Of a DNA stretch of 64,000 nucleotides, positions 30,076-39,649 are shown one piece after another (position 1 is the stretch's first letter; every line of letters begins with the position of its first letter). The position numbers and the translations under genes were made by a program. The notes below the pieces were generated by a model. The model was not told the origin of the DNA and ran no database searches. It saw nothing but the letters and a program-made list of their open reading frames with translations. Source of the DNA: Pseudoalteromonas prydzensis (GTDB lineage: Bacteria > Pseudomonadota > Gammaproteobacteria > Enterobacterales > Alteromonadaceae); contig NZ_BDDT01000001.1 of assembly GCF_001661495.1 (NCBI RefSeq), forward strand, positions 372,001 through 436,000, given 5' to 3'.

Positions 30076-30567
30076 TTAAAACTGTAATAACACCATTGCA
30101 CTGAGATACAACCCCACGCCAAACACAGCATGCGATAAAATACTTTTTATGCGTGCAGCCATTGGTGCGGGCGTTTTAGCCGCAGCAATGCCAAGCCCAA
30201 GGGCAGGCTGCATAACAAAAAAGGGCATAGCAACACTCACTAGTCCAAACAACAGGGCTGGGGCTAAGCTCGGCGCAGCTAACCAGCTACTTGGCATCAG
30301 TAATAAAAATAGCAGGGCAAAAATAACCCCAATTAAATAATGGCTAAACCACCCGATAGCACATTCGTTTTGCTGCGCAGCGGCATTATTAATAGCAAGG
30401 TGTTTAAACTGCCCATAGCGCATTAAACTTAACCAGCGACCCACCATACAATAATTTAAAGAACGTATACCTAATTTGCTTAGCAATAATCCCCACACAT
30501 CAAGTAACGCCGTTGCACCAACCCCCATCACTATCACCGCCCACCAATCAATCGTTGCAAACATCAT
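30076..30567 (-). CDS. DUF2938 family membrane protein
   Basis: A 163-residue protein with about four hydrophobic segments (VIVMGVGATALLDVWGLLL, YLIGVIFALLFLLLMPSSW, SLAPALLFGLVSVAMPFFVM, AVFGVGLYLSAMVLL). The pattern and the phrase GATALLDVWGLLLSKLG match DUF2938, a family of unknown function. It is divergent from a LysR gene (95-bp spacer) and leads the operon into tpm, so the LysR protein may control the pair. Confidence 0.8.
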   Translation of the reverse strand: MMFATIDWWAVIVMGVGATALLDVWGLLLSKLGIRSLNYCMVGRWLSLMRYGQFKHLAINNAAAQQNECAIGWFSHYLIGVIFALLFLLLMPSSWLAAPSLAPALLFGLVSVAMPFFVMQPALGLGIAAAKTPAPMAARIKSILSHAVFGVGLYLSAMVLLQF

Positions 30568-30662
30568 CTTCTCCTGTGCTGAAAATCTAAGCGCTATGAT
30601 ATAGAATTACAAAAACGTTAAATACAAAGCTTTAATCAAACTTAAATTGCAAAAGTGGAATT

Positions 30663-31553
30663 ATGTTAGATGATATCGTGTTGTTTGTGCATATAGTGCA
30701 ACAAGGTGGCTTATCTCAAGCCGGGGAGTATTTATCTTTGCCTGCGGCAACCGTTACGCGGCGCTTACAGCGTCTGGAGTCACGCCTTGGCGAAAAGTTA
30801 CTACACCGCTCGGCGCGCCAATGCACACTCACCCAGCAAGGGCAGGTTTACTATCAAAGTTACGCAAACTTAGTTGAGCAATTTGAACAAACCAGCCATC
30901 AACTCAATCGGCAAAAAGAGCAACTGAGCGGAAAACTCAAAGTACTTGCGCCACTTAATATTTGTCATGGTTTTTTAAAGCCAATGTGGTTGTCGTTTTG
31001 CAAACAATACCCTGATATACAACTGGAGCTGATTTTAAATAACCAGCTTGAAGACATTATTAAAAGCCAAGCCGATTTAGCACTAAGAATAGGCCCACAA
31101 GTTGACTCGTTATTACAGCAAAAAAAGCTCGGCCAGGCTGATTCTATTTTAGTAGCAACACCCCATTATTTAGCCAATGCCGCAGCACTCACAGAGCCAA
31201 GCGATCTTAAGCAGCATCGTTTAATTGGCACAACACTGAGAAATAAATGGCCATTAAGCAATATAAAAACACGCGCAAGCTATACGCATATGTGCCGCTT
31301 TAATAGTATTTATAACGACACAAGCTTTGTAAAATACCAAGTCGCTGATCACCAAGGGGTAGGCTTGTTACCGCGTTTTGAAATTATAAACGAGCTAGAT
31401 ACGGGTGAATTAGTAAGGGTGTTGCCGATGTGGCAAAGCCACAGTCGCGAAATTTATGCTATTTGGTCAAGTGGTCGTTTACTTAGTAAAAAAGCGCTTT
31501 GTTTGCGCGACTATATGCATGCTTTTATTCAGGAGCAACTACCGCACGGTTAA
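30663..31553 (+). CDS. LysR-family transcriptional regulator
   Basis: A 296-residue LysR protein of the single-substrate-family CrgA/AaeR type. The winged helix is at about 1-60 (IVLFVHIVQQGGLSQAGEYLSLPAATVTRRLQRLE), with RLGEKLLHRSARQCTLTQQG after it. The effector domain contains ADLALRIGPQ. It is divergent from the DUF2938-tpm operon and is the obvious candidate for its regulator. Its last four bases overlap the end of the convergent DJ-1 gene. Confidence 0.9.
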   Translation: MLDDIVLFVHIVQQGGLSQAGEYLSLPAATVTRRLQRLESRLGEKLLHRSARQCTLTQQGQVYYQSYANLVEQFEQTSHQLNRQKEQLSGKLKVLAPLNICHGFLKPMWLSFCKQYPDIQLELILNNQLEDIIKSQADLALRIGPQVDSLLQQKKLGQADSILVATPHYLANAAALTEPSDLKQHRLIGTTLRNKWPLSNIKTRASYTHMCRFNSIYNDTSFVKYQVADHQGVGLLPRFEIINELDTGELVRVLPMWQSHSREIYAIWSSGRLLSKKALCLRDYMHAFIQEQLPHG

Positions 31554-32128
31554 ACATTTTTATGCCACTGATATTCCATTTGCTTTGCTGTAAGCTCGGC
31601 ATGTTCAGGGCTTATCAATTCTGCAACTAGCTGCAAACTCATATCAATGCCCGCAGAAATACCGCCAGAGGTGGTAAATTTACCTTGTGACAGCCAACGT
31701 TTATTGCTGATCACCGTTAAAGCTGGGAACATATCCGCGAGATCGCTTTGATCTTCCCAGTGTGTCGTCACCGTTAAGTCATCTAATAAACCCGCTTTGG
31801 CCAGTAAAAATGCCCCCGTACACACTGAGGCGACCTTTGTAGCAGATGCTGCTGTTTCTCGTATCCAGTTAATTACATTTGGCTTTTCCAGCTCATGGCT
31901 ATGCACACCCCCTACAACAATGAGTAAGTCAATCTGAGGATGATCGGCAAAACTGTAATGGGGGTTTACACTAAAGCCGCCACGCGCCATAACTGGCGTA
32001 TTACTTTCAGCAATCAGGCTCACCTGCCAATCATTATTCGCTAATCGTTTCGCTGTACTAAACACTTCAAAAGGCCCTGAAAAATCCAATACCTCAGCGT
32101 CATCATAAATATAAATACCAATGTTCAT
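31550..32128 (-). CDS. DJ-1/PfpI family protein (isonitrile-hydratase-like)
   Basis: A 192-residue single-domain flavodoxin-like protein. The nucleophile elbow is VASVCTGAFLLA (Cys103), with IYDDAEVLDFSGPFEVF near the start, as in the InhA/isonitrile hydratase branch and the N-terminal domain of GATase1-type AraC regulators. TTSGGISAGIDMSL at the end fits this branch. No HTH domain is fused. The reaction is unclear: isonitrile hydration is family knowledge for a few members only. It is 12 bp downstream of the hypothetical gene at 32.1-33.1 kb and so probably co-transcribed. Confidence 0.88.
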   Translation of the reverse strand: MNIGIYIYDDAEVLDFSGPFEVFSTAKRLANNDWQVSLIAESNTPVMARGGFSVNPHYSFADHPQIDLLIVVGGVHSHELEKPNVINWIRETAASATKVASVCTGAFLLAKAGLLDDLTVTTHWEDQSDLADMFPALTVISNKRWLSQGKFTTSGGISAGIDMSLQLVAELISPEHAELTAKQMEYQWHKNV

Positions 32129-32140
32129 AACCTGTTTGCC

Positions 32141-33055
32141 TTATGCTTTAACTTCATTTAAATCAAACATTAACTTTAACCACCTTAAGTCTTTTGCATC
32201 TAAATTTGCTTGTTTATGTAATGAGGGATCATCATAAACATCTTTATAAACATGGCAGATAGCAACTTCTGTTAGCTCGCGCCATTTGTCATCTTTAAAT
32301 TCTGATAGTGATCCATCAGCTAAATTAAAAGAGCTTAAAGGATCATGCTCTGCTTCAGTGGTTCTTAAGGTTAACTCTAACTCTTGTAAAATAGGGTTGA
32401 TCAATTGCAGCGTATTTGCGGCCTCAAATTCTTCAATGATGCTGTTTTGAGCTGCTTTGATTTCTTTTTCAAGTTGATACTGAGACAGTTTATCCGCAGA
32501 GGCACGTACACCATATTTATTGAGTAGCCCGGTGAAGCTTGGCAGCACAGCTTTAGCCGCAATACTCGCTCCTAACAATGGGTTTGCAATAGCTGCTAAG
32601 CCGCCAACCAACAGCATTCCGTAGGTGAGTTTTTTATCTAAGGCATCAATATCGTTGGCAAGTGATTGTAATGAGTTAGTTTGCCCAACGGCTTGATCAC
32701 GTATAATCGCATCAGCGCTGTTTAGCATGTAATGGCGCAATCCTGCTTCAGCATGCTCATTAGGAAAATGAAAAATACGCCGCTTGGGTAAGTTATTAAC
32801 CTCTGGTACACCGCTTGGCAAATAGCGCATGGTGTGTAAGGCAAATTGATGTTCAGATAATGCAAAAGGAATAACAAAATAATGCTTTTCATCAAATGAC
32901 GTAGGGGTTTGCGTACCAAAGCGCTCAAACGACATAAAGATGGGCAGACCATCGATTTTTTCTTTTGCTAAAACATAGCCTTTATTGAATTCATCAAACA
33001 GTTTATCTGATGTCGATTTTAGCTTAACGATCCCTTTGTTTATAAAATCTTTCAT
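32141..33055 (-). CDS. Hypothetical protein with a central hydrophobic segment
   Basis: A 304-residue protein I do not recognise. The N-terminal 120 residues are mixed (FIPLF-like short beta stretches, IPFALSEHQFALHTMRYLPSG), a glycine/alanine-rich hydrophobic stretch follows at about 145-175 (MLLVGGLAAIANPLLGASIA), and the rest is acidic and helical (QLEKEIKAAQNSIIEEFEAA). No signal peptide. The hydrophobic part could be a membrane hairpin or an amphipathic segment. It leads a likely two-gene unit with the DJ-1 gene. Confidence 0.65.
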   Translation of the reverse strand: MKDFINKGIVKLKSTSDKLFDEFNKGYVLAKEKIDGLPIFMSFERFGTQTPTSFDEKHYFVIPFALSEHQFALHTMRYLPSGVPEVNNLPKRRIFHFPNEHAEAGLRHYMLNSADAIIRDQAVGQTNSLQSLANDIDALDKKLTYGMLLVGGLAAIANPLLGASIAAKAVLPSFTGLLNKYGVRASADKLSQYQLEKEIKAAQNSIIEEFEAANTLQLINPILQELELTLRTTEAEHDPLSSFNLADGSLSEFKDDKWRELTEVAICHVYKDVYDDPSLHKQANLDAKDLRWLKLMFDLNEVKA

Positions 33056-33165
33056 AATTATTTGTTAATCCAATTCAATTCTAGCTGACTAGGTGCTGTA
33101 AAAGGTTATACAAATGGGCCTAAAAAATTCAGCAGTAAAATGTCAGCAAAAATATATTTAGCAGC

Positions 33166-33477
33166 TTAAACACTGCCTTGCTTTTCAATAACTAAAATAC
33201 GTGCTTCGCCAATGGGGTGGGCGACATGCTCTGTACCGACCGAGGCATAAAATATATCACCACTTTGCAATACCGCTGAATGCGTCTCGCCATCCTGTTT
33301 GTAAAACATTTCAACGGCTCCATCAAGCACCACAAACACTTCTTCGCCATCATTGATATGCCACTTATAAGGTTTATCAGTCCAATGTAAGCGGGTAGTG
33401 ATGCCATTCATATTAGCAATATCTTTTGCTCCCCACGCTTTTGCTGCGGTGAACTCTTTACCACGAATGATCTGCAT
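33166..33477 (-). CDS. Small cupin-domain protein
   Basis: A 103-residue single cupin (cupin_2). The metal-binding motifs are recognisable: the HINDGEEVFVVLDGAVEM strand (His and Glu ligands) and GDIFYASVGTEHVAHP. A single-domain cupin of this size may bind a metal and a small ligand; the reaction is unknown. AAGGAA precedes the ATG and the rmuC stop is 9 bp upstream, so it is the second gene of the rmuC operon. Confidence 0.88.
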   Translation of the reverse strand: MQIIRGKEFTAAKAWGAKDIANMNGITTRLHWTDKPYKWHINDGEEVFVVLDGAVEMFYKQDGETHSAVLQSGDIFYASVGTEHVAHPIGEARILVIEKQGSV

Positions 33478-33486
33478 ACAATTTCC

Positions 33487-34956
33487 TTATTCATCTAACT
33501 CTAATTGCGCCCGTTCTAACGTTTCGGCGGGTAGTTCTTTTTGTACTGATACACCCAACTCTTTAAACTCTGAGGCTTGTTTTATTAGGTTGCCTTTACC
33601 GCGATATAACTGCGAAAACGCTTTATCGTAACTTTCTTTGGCTTTATCTAACTGCTTACCAACGCCTTCCATACTGGTTAAAAAGCCGTTGAGCTTGCTA
33701 TAAAAACGCTCCGCGCGATTAGCCAACTCTTTTGAGTATTTAGTCTGCTCTTCAAAGCGCCATAACTGTTTAACAATGTTCAAGCTGGTTAAGAGGGTAG
33801 TAGGTGTGGCCACCAAAATGTTCTTCTCTATCGCTTGTTGGTAAATATCGCTTTGGTATTTAAGGGCTTCGACAAAAGCGGATTCTATCGGTACAAACAT
33901 GATCACCACTTCAGGGCTGTTAAGTCCAGGTAAGCGATCATATGATTTACTCGCCAACTCATTAATACGCGCTTTAACCGCCTCAACATGCTCTTTAATT
34001 GCCTGTTGTGCTTCGAGCTCGTTGTCGGCATTAACGTAGCGTGTATAAGCGTTTAACGAGGTTTTCGCATCAATCACTAAGTGCCGACCTTGTGGCAAAT
34101 ACACCACCACATCGGGCCGCAAGCGGCCATCTTCGGTATTAAACGACACCTCGCGCTTATAATCAGTACCAGCACGCAACCCCGCGCTGTCTAACACGTT
34201 TTCGAGCATTAACTCGCCCCAATTACCTTGGGTTTTCTTTTGTCCTTGGAGGGCGTTACTGAGCTTGTCGGCTTGTTCGGTGATGGCTTGGCTTTTCGCT
34301 TGTAAATGCAGCAGCTCGGTTTTTAACGCCGCACGTTGTTTTAAGTCTTCAACATGGATTGATTCCATTTTATCGCGAAAACCTTTTAGCTCGCCCTGTA
34401 CTGGTTTTAATAACTGTTCAATACTTTCTTGGTTAAGCACTTTAAAACGTTGTGATTTTTCTTCGAGGATTTGATTAGCTAAATTTTCGAACTCTTTTTT
34501 AAGCTGCTCTTTGCTTTCTTTAATATGCTGTAACTGCTGCTCATAATGTGCTTGCTTTTGCTCAAGCATAGTACGCATACTACTGAGTTCAACATCTCGA
34601 GCATTGAACTCAGCACGTAATGAAGTTAACTCAGCTTCAGACTTACGCCAATAGTGATTATATTGCTGGCTTTGCTTTTCTTGTTCGCTAAAGCGGGTTT
34701 TAAAATGCTGAGTTTCGTCGCGTTGCTCTTGATAGTTTTGCACTAGTAGGTCGTGTTCATCAAGCAGTGAAATATGCTGTTGTTGCTGCTGGGTTAATTG
34801 CGTTTGTAACAGAGTTTGTTGCTGCTCTAGCTCATTTAATTGCCGAGTCAGGCGTGCACGTGTTTGGCTAAAAGCAATTCCTAAAAATGTCCCACCTACT
34901 AAAAATCCGATACCAACATTGAGCCAATCAATATTGGTAAGTAACTGTATAGACAT
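33487..34956 (-). CDS. rmuC: DNA recombination protein RmuC
   Basis: A 489-residue protein with an N-terminal membrane anchor (WLNVGIGFLVGGTFLGIAF), a long glutamine-rich coiled coil (about 35-190) and the C-terminal RmuC domain with the nuclease-like fold (GNWGELMLENVLDSAGL, RPDVVVYLPQGRHLVIDAK). The D...DAK pattern matches a PD-(D/E)XK-type active site. In E. coli RmuC limits inversion at short inverted repeats. It heads an operon with the cupin gene. Confidence 0.93.
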   Translation of the reverse strand: MSIQLLTNIDWLNVGIGFLVGGTFLGIAFSQTRARLTRQLNELEQQQTLLQTQLTQQQQQHISLLDEHDLLVQNYQEQRDETQHFKTRFSEQEKQSQQYNHYWRKSEAELTSLRAEFNARDVELSSMRTMLEQKQAHYEQQLQHIKESKEQLKKEFENLANQILEEKSQRFKVLNQESIEQLLKPVQGELKGFRDKMESIHVEDLKQRAALKTELLHLQAKSQAITEQADKLSNALQGQKKTQGNWGELMLENVLDSAGLRAGTDYKREVSFNTEDGRLRPDVVVYLPQGRHLVIDAKTSLNAYTRYVNADNELEAQQAIKEHVEAVKARINELASKSYDRLPGLNSPEVVIMFVPIESAFVEALKYQSDIYQQAIEKNILVATPTTLLTSLNIVKQLWRFEEQTKYSKELANRAERFYSKLNGFLTSMEGVGKQLDKAKESYDKAFSQLYRGKGNLIKQASEFKELGVSVQKELPAETLERAQLELDE

Positions 34957-35166
34957 AAATAAAACTCAATAACAAAAAGACAACTTATCATAGCGAATAT
35001 AAAACCCGCTAGATAGCTGTTTTTATTATCACGAATACTAAAAAATATTACATCGCATTACAAATCACTTGGACAAACTCGTTTTCTAGAAAGTTTTCTT
35101 CTACACTCAAATGCAATGATTAAGAATGATTAAAAACACTGACTCCTCAACACAAGGAATGATCAC

Positions 35167-35712
35167 ATGAACGATATAAAAACACCCGATATTGAAGTGC
35201 AATGCCAAGCTGATAACTACTTTTCAGTTAAAACACTGACCGTTTTGCCACATACGCATGAAAGCTGGCTGACGTTTTTTAACGGTGAAACAACACCAAC
35301 AGAGTCTCTCAGTGTGTATTTCAATAACGCTGGTAAAAATGACTCCAAAAGCATTGAGAAAAAGCAGTACGTGGAACTTATTATAAATATTGATCCTACC
35401 GTCGCTGCTGACTGGGAGTTTTACGGCAATGGCGTGGAGTATTGCGGCGCCGATAGCAACTGCCAATATAATATTTCAACAATGATCATGGATGACGACA
35501 CCTTAGTGTTAAGAATAACCCAAGTTGAACCAACCTATGAATTTGTAGGCGCTGATAAAGATAACCTCGACCAAGTAATTGAGGTAACAGAAGGCCAAGA
35601 AACAGAGTATTTACCGATCTCATTTAGGTATACAGCAAAACATGTGCCTTCAGGCAAAATTTATATGTCACAAGACCCTAAAATAGTGGTGCGCAGACCA
35701 GGTACTCTTTAA
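35167..35712 (+). CDS. Hypothetical protein, beta-rich, no signal peptide
   Basis: A 181-residue acidic protein I cannot assign. It has no signal peptide or membrane segment, contains four Cys (Cys13 and three between about 90 and 100 in VEYCGADSNCQ) and many alternating beta-type stretches (YVELIINIDPTV, DDTLVLRITQVEP, YLPISFRYTA). It is convergent with the kinase gene, overlapping it by four bases. The clean start (AAGGAATGATCAC then ATG) and codon use support it as real. A cytosolic role linked to the kinase/FHA pair is only a guess. Confidence 0.65.
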   Translation: MNDIKTPDIEVQCQADNYFSVKTLTVLPHTHESWLTFFNGETTPTESLSVYFNNAGKNDSKSIEKKQYVELIINIDPTVAADWEFYGNGVEYCGADSNCQYNISTMIMDDDTLVLRITQVEPTYEFVGADKDNLDQVIEVTEGQETEYLPISFRYTAKHVPSGKIYMSQDPKIVVRRPGTL

Positions 35713-38303
35713 TTTAAAACACTGCGGCAGCTAAAAGAAGGGTCATATTGTTGCATTAACGCAATAAACTCTTCTTTTTGGCACCAAGGTGTAAACCAAG
35801 GTAACTTAAACCACATGGGGTGATAGCCTATGGTAAGCGATTTTTCTATGTACATAAGTGCTGACTGATACTCACCGATCACACTATAAACCAATGCTGC
35901 GGTAAACACGTATTCGTAATGATCAGCGGCGATACTTATTGCTTTATTGAGTGCTTGTAATGCAAGTTTAGCTTCACCTATTTGACTGTAAGCTTGCGCC
36001 GCTTCTAAAAGGCTATCAAGCGTCTGCTGTGATTGCGTAAGCTCTATCACTTTTAAATAATTAGCTGGGTAAGATTCACTGAGCTTTAGGGATTTTTCAA
36101 TATCGGCTAAATTAAGCCGAAAACTAACATGCCCAGGGTTCATATTAACCGCCTGCTGGGCAACGATTAAAGCTTGCTCAAACTCTCCTTGTAAAGAATA
36201 GGCAATACTTAAATTACTTAAATCAATACTATCTGCCTTAACCTCTATAGCCTGTTTATATTGCTTGATGGCAACTGTTAGATCGCCTTCAGTTAGCGCT
36301 ATATCAGCCAGTAATTGGTTGGCCATATAGTTTTGCGGGCTGATACTAATCACCTCATTAAGAAGTTTTTTGGCTGCAACTATTTTACCTTGCCACCACA
36401 ACACTTGCGCTAAGTTCTGCTTAATTCTTGGGTTGGCACGTATTTTTAACGCTAACTCAAAAGCGTGTTGCGCCTCAGCTAATTGATCTTGCTGTAAATA
36501 TAATAACCCTTGCAACTCATAAAGCATTAACGGGCTGGCACCCACTTGCTCAGCTTTAGTTAAATACTGTTTAGCTGCGTTCCAGTCTTGCTTAGCAACC
36601 GCTATAAGCATAGCGTTCTTCGCAAAGGCGGGGGTATTTTGGTACTCAGCAGGAGCATTAAACAACAGCTTATTAGCAACCTCTAAATAATCAGCTTGCT
36701 GCGATTGTTGATATAAGCCAAGCGCGACTTCACGAAGTAATTCATAATTAGCATATAGCTGAGGCGTTAATTCAATCGCTTGGGATATTTGATTAAGTAA
36801 CTCATCGCTATATTCACCCGCTAACTGAACGTGTTGATACAACTCAATATGCTGTTGTTGCACGTCATCACTGAGCTTTGCCAAGGGGATATATTTGCTA
36901 TCAAAATCAGGGAATAACGCCGTCAATTGCTGGGTGCTCAAATGATACATTTGACTGTAATTATCAATCACAATAGGCCATTGTTTGCGTGCTTTAACCG
37001 ACCACTTTGGTGCCTCTAAACGCACGAGTGTTAAATAGCATTGCGGTTGCATGCAATTAAGTTCTGCCGTTACGACTTCTTGTATACCGGTAGCTTGATT
37101 TAACTTCGTTAACTTCTCAATAAATGTAAGATCAGCGTTAGCACCTTGCTCTATAATTGTGATTTCATCTTGGGAAATTAGATTTAACCGCTTACTATTG
37201 ATAATTCCTTGCCTGACAGCATCATCAATTGTCGCTTTAAGCATGCTTGTATCGGCAGGTAAAAGCCCTGCTGATTTAACAACCGGTGGTAAAAACGCCA
37301 CATAATGTTCACTAGTTTGGCGTAATTTAAATTGATATATCAAACTGCCAGCAACCAATAAAGCACACGTTAATAGTGAAATTAATAAGATTTTTTTAGC
37401 TGTTTTTTTCGGTTTGGCTAGCTGTTCAATTGGTAGCGTGGCTTGTGCCAAAATTTCTTGCTGTGTTAGCGCTATTATCACATTTTTCAGTTTACGGGCA
37501 GTTGTGGCGGAATCAGCAGGGCGACGCTCTTTTTTACGCTGCAATAACTGATTAAGCAAATCACATAGCTCATTAGGTAACTTAGGCGTGATCTCGTAGG
37601 CATCCATAGCTTTAGTATTGCTAATGTTGTGTGCGATAGCTTGCGATGAGCCATTTCCAAATGGATGACGGCCACTGATAAATTGAAAAGCAAGCATGCC
37701 AAAAGAGAATAGATCACTGCGAAAATCTAATGGTTGTTTATTTAGCTGCTCTGGCGACATCGCACTGGCACTGCCAAAACTTGGTATCTCAGTTTGCTGA
37801 TTAGCAGGGTCACTTTGTAGTGTCGCTATGCCAAAGTCGGTAATTTTTAGTTTTTGCTTATCTATTAAGATATTTGCAGGCTTTAAATCACAATGCATCA
37901 CTCCCTCTGAATGAGCATGTACTAAGCCATCACATAATTGCGCCAGTAGAGCTAGCTTTTCAGATAAGGTCGTAATATGTTGATGCTGAAATTGTTGTAA
38001 GGTTTTGCCTTTTAAATATTCCATGACAATGCAAATTTGCTTGTCGTACAGCAATACATCATGAATTTGCACTATATTAGGGTGATTGAGCCGAGCAAGT
38101 AGCTGAGCTTCAACTAAAGGATCGCTAAGCTGTGCTGTAGACTCAGTTAATTTTAAGAACTTGATCGCCACATAGCGTTTTAAACGGATGTCTTCAGCTA
38201 AATAAACACATCCCATTCCTCCTTGACTAAGTAACTTTATTAATTTGTAGTTGGCTGTTACTTTGTTAAATTGTAATACTGTTTTTTCTTGTTCTAGCGA
38301 CAT
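35709..38303 (-). CDS. Membrane Ser/Thr protein kinase with TPR C-terminus
   Basis: An 864-residue Hanks-type kinase. The kinase domain occupies about 17-275 with every key element: glycine loop SQGGMGCVY (27-34), Lys48 in VAIKFL, catalytic HCDLKPAN (Asp139), DFG (156-158) and SPEQ (183-186). One membrane helix follows at about 305-324, then a 180-residue region resembling a periplasmic sensor, then a run of TPR units (about 560-850: LYLQQDQLAEAQHAFELALKI, LLADIALTEGDLTVAIKQYK, YSLQGEFEQALIVAQQAVNM). The extracytoplasmic TPR part probably binds a partner or signal. The start overlaps the end of the upstream FHA gene by 38 bp, so the two proteins are made together. Confidence 0.93.
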   Translation of the reverse strand: MSLEQEKTVLQFNKVTANYKLIKLLSQGGMGCVYLAEDIRLKRYVAIKFLKLTESTAQLSDPLVEAQLLARLNHPNIVQIHDVLLYDKQICIVMEYLKGKTLQQFQHQHITTLSEKLALLAQLCDGLVHAHSEGVMHCDLKPANILIDKQKLKITDFGIATLQSDPANQQTEIPSFGSASAMSPEQLNKQPLDFRSDLFSFGMLAFQFISGRHPFGNGSSQAIAHNISNTKAMDAYEITPKLPNELCDLLNQLLQRKKERRPADSATTARKLKNVIIALTQQEILAQATLPIEQLAKPKKTAKKILLISLLTCALLVAGSLIYQFKLRQTSEHYVAFLPPVVKSAGLLPADTSMLKATIDDAVRQGIINSKRLNLISQDEITIIEQGANADLTFIEKLTKLNQATGIQEVVTAELNCMQPQCYLTLVRLEAPKWSVKARKQWPIVIDNYSQMYHLSTQQLTALFPDFDSKYIPLAKLSDDVQQQHIELYQHVQLAGEYSDELLNQISQAIELTPQLYANYELLREVALGLYQQSQQADYLEVANKLLFNAPAEYQNTPAFAKNAMLIAVAKQDWNAAKQYLTKAEQVGASPLMLYELQGLLYLQQDQLAEAQHAFELALKIRANPRIKQNLAQVLWWQGKIVAAKKLLNEVISISPQNYMANQLLADIALTEGDLTVAIKQYKQAIEVKADSIDLSNLSIAYSLQGEFEQALIVAQQAVNMNPGHVSFRLNLADIEKSLKLSESYPANYLKVIELTQSQQTLDSLLEAAQAYSQIGEAKLALQALNKAISIAADHYEYVFTAALVYSVIGEYQSALMYIEKSLTIGYHPMWFKLPWFTPWCQKEEFIALMQQYDPSFSCRSVLN

Positions 38304-39270
38304 CCGAGGTACTCTCTAATTCGCACCCTTTATAGATCATAAAGGATGCGCCAGCAAAACGCACTTTTCGCAGTTGCCTTTCAATTATATTTTCAGCATC
38401 ATGAACATTAGTCAAAACCTCTGAAAATTGCTTTCTAGCGCGATGGATTTGAATATTTAAATAGCGCATATCAACACCTAAATCTTTCACTAATTGCTCT
38501 GTATTGACCCAGCCTTGATTCGCCGGCAACACGCCTTTTTTAGCATCCGCAGCACGGTATCTGGCCAAGTTTAAGGTCAGGTAATGATGACAGCGAACAT
38601 GTAAATCAACGTCCTTATTATGATGATGGATTTTTAGCTCTGAGGTTTCTTCATCTAAGCTTAAATTAAAAATGAAATCTAACTCATTAATATACAGCTG
38701 CGGCACACTGCTCACTTGGGTGTCAACTTCCAAATGGCTGGAAAGAAAAACCCATTGTTCATTAGCAACGCTAATTACACTATTATCTTGGAGCATTTCA
38801 CGCGTGGTAAATTCATCATCATGCAATGATTCAAGATACCACTGGCCACTGTTTGGCTGATAAATAATGGCCCATTCAGGTTGCTCAGCCGGTAATAAGT
38901 GATAATTATTAAGTACGATAGTTTCTGTGGTTTTTTTTTGCTGAGCGTCCAATTTGACCAGTTGATCAACGGGCGCGCTTAAGTCCTTAACCACATAAGT
39001 AACTTGAGAGTTACCTGCAAAATAAATTTTGTCGCCGATGTGTAATTCTTCAGCACTATCTTTTTGCAATCGCTTATGATTTAACCAAGTCCCATTGAGG
39101 CTTAAATCCCTGATGTACCATTTCCCGTTTAGCCATTCAGTGATGGCGTGGATTTTAGATACACTCAGATCATTAACTAAAGTATCAACCGAGTACTGAA
39201 AACGGCCAAAGCTATGGTGCGCATATAAAAAGCAACATTCATTTGAATCTTTATTTAATAAATAAGCCAT
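38266..39270 (-). CDS. FHA-domain protein with C-terminal winged-helix-like region
   Basis: I chose the ATG at 39270 (334 residues), with AAGGG eight bases upstream; the frame is open further but has no ribosome site there. The FHA domain is at about 15-95, with the phosphothreonine-binding residues GR (22-23), the SxxH at 38-41 and NG (59-60). A second FHA-like or linker stretch follows, and the C-terminal part (about 240-310, GWVNTEQLVKDLGVDMRYLNIQIHRARKQF) looks like a winged helix. This suggests a phospho-dependent regulator. The kinase encoded by the overlapping gene is the probable partner. Confidence 0.85.
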   Translation of the reverse strand: MAYLLNKDSNECCFLYAHHSFGRFQYSVDTLVNDLSVSKIHAITEWLNGKWYIRDLSLNGTWLNHKRLQKDSAEELHIGDKIYFAGNSQVTYVVKDLSAPVDQLVKLDAQQKKTTETIVLNNYHLLPAEQPEWAIIYQPNSGQWYLESLHDDEFTTREMLQDNSVISVANEQWVFLSSHLEVDTQVSSVPQLYINELDFIFNLSLDEETSELKIHHHNKDVDLHVRCHHYLTLNLARYRAADAKKGVLPANQGWVNTEQLVKDLGVDMRYLNIQIHRARKQFSEVLTNVHDAENIIERQLRKVRFAGASFMIYKGCELESTSDVARTRKNSITI

Positions 39271-39475
39271 TTTCAATACCCTTAAATAATTAGGTACATG
39301 TCTAATCGTTGATATTACTATGATTTTATAACAATAGACACAAACAAAAGAAGAAAAACACAAAAAATTAACATTTGTTTTGCAAAACAAGCAGATAAGC
39401 AATTATTACTACTGACAATAGTATTTTAGCGACAAAATGATTAAATAAATATTACGTGTTATTACAGGGCGGGCA

Positions 39476-39617
39476 TAAAAAAAGCCAGCTCAAAGTGGGC
39501 TGGCTCAATCATTACTAAATTTAGTAACCAAATGGGAAATCAACATGATGCTTGTGAAAACTGCAATTTAACAACAAGCATAATAGTAGACGCGGGGAAT
39601 TAAATTTAGTTCAAAAA
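39476..39617 (-). ncRNA. Small RNA candidate, copy 1 of a 142-bp tandem duplication
   Basis: On the minus strand the unit ends in a hairpin GAGCCAGCC..GGCTGGCTTTTTTT: stem AGCCAGC / GCTGGCT with a T7 tail at 39477-39483, an ideal intrinsic terminator. Inside, TTACTAAATTTAGTAA (39512-39527) is a perfect 16-nt palindrome. The 142-bp unit recurs 174 bp away with about six changes, mostly near its 5' end. No open frame or ribosome site is present. A TATTAT-type -10 is visible near the 5' end, but the exact start is unknown. It could also be the duplicated 3' UTR of the helicase gene. Confidence 0.45.
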
Positions 39618-39649
39618 TAATTTCAAAAAAGATCATTTTTTTGTAGGTA

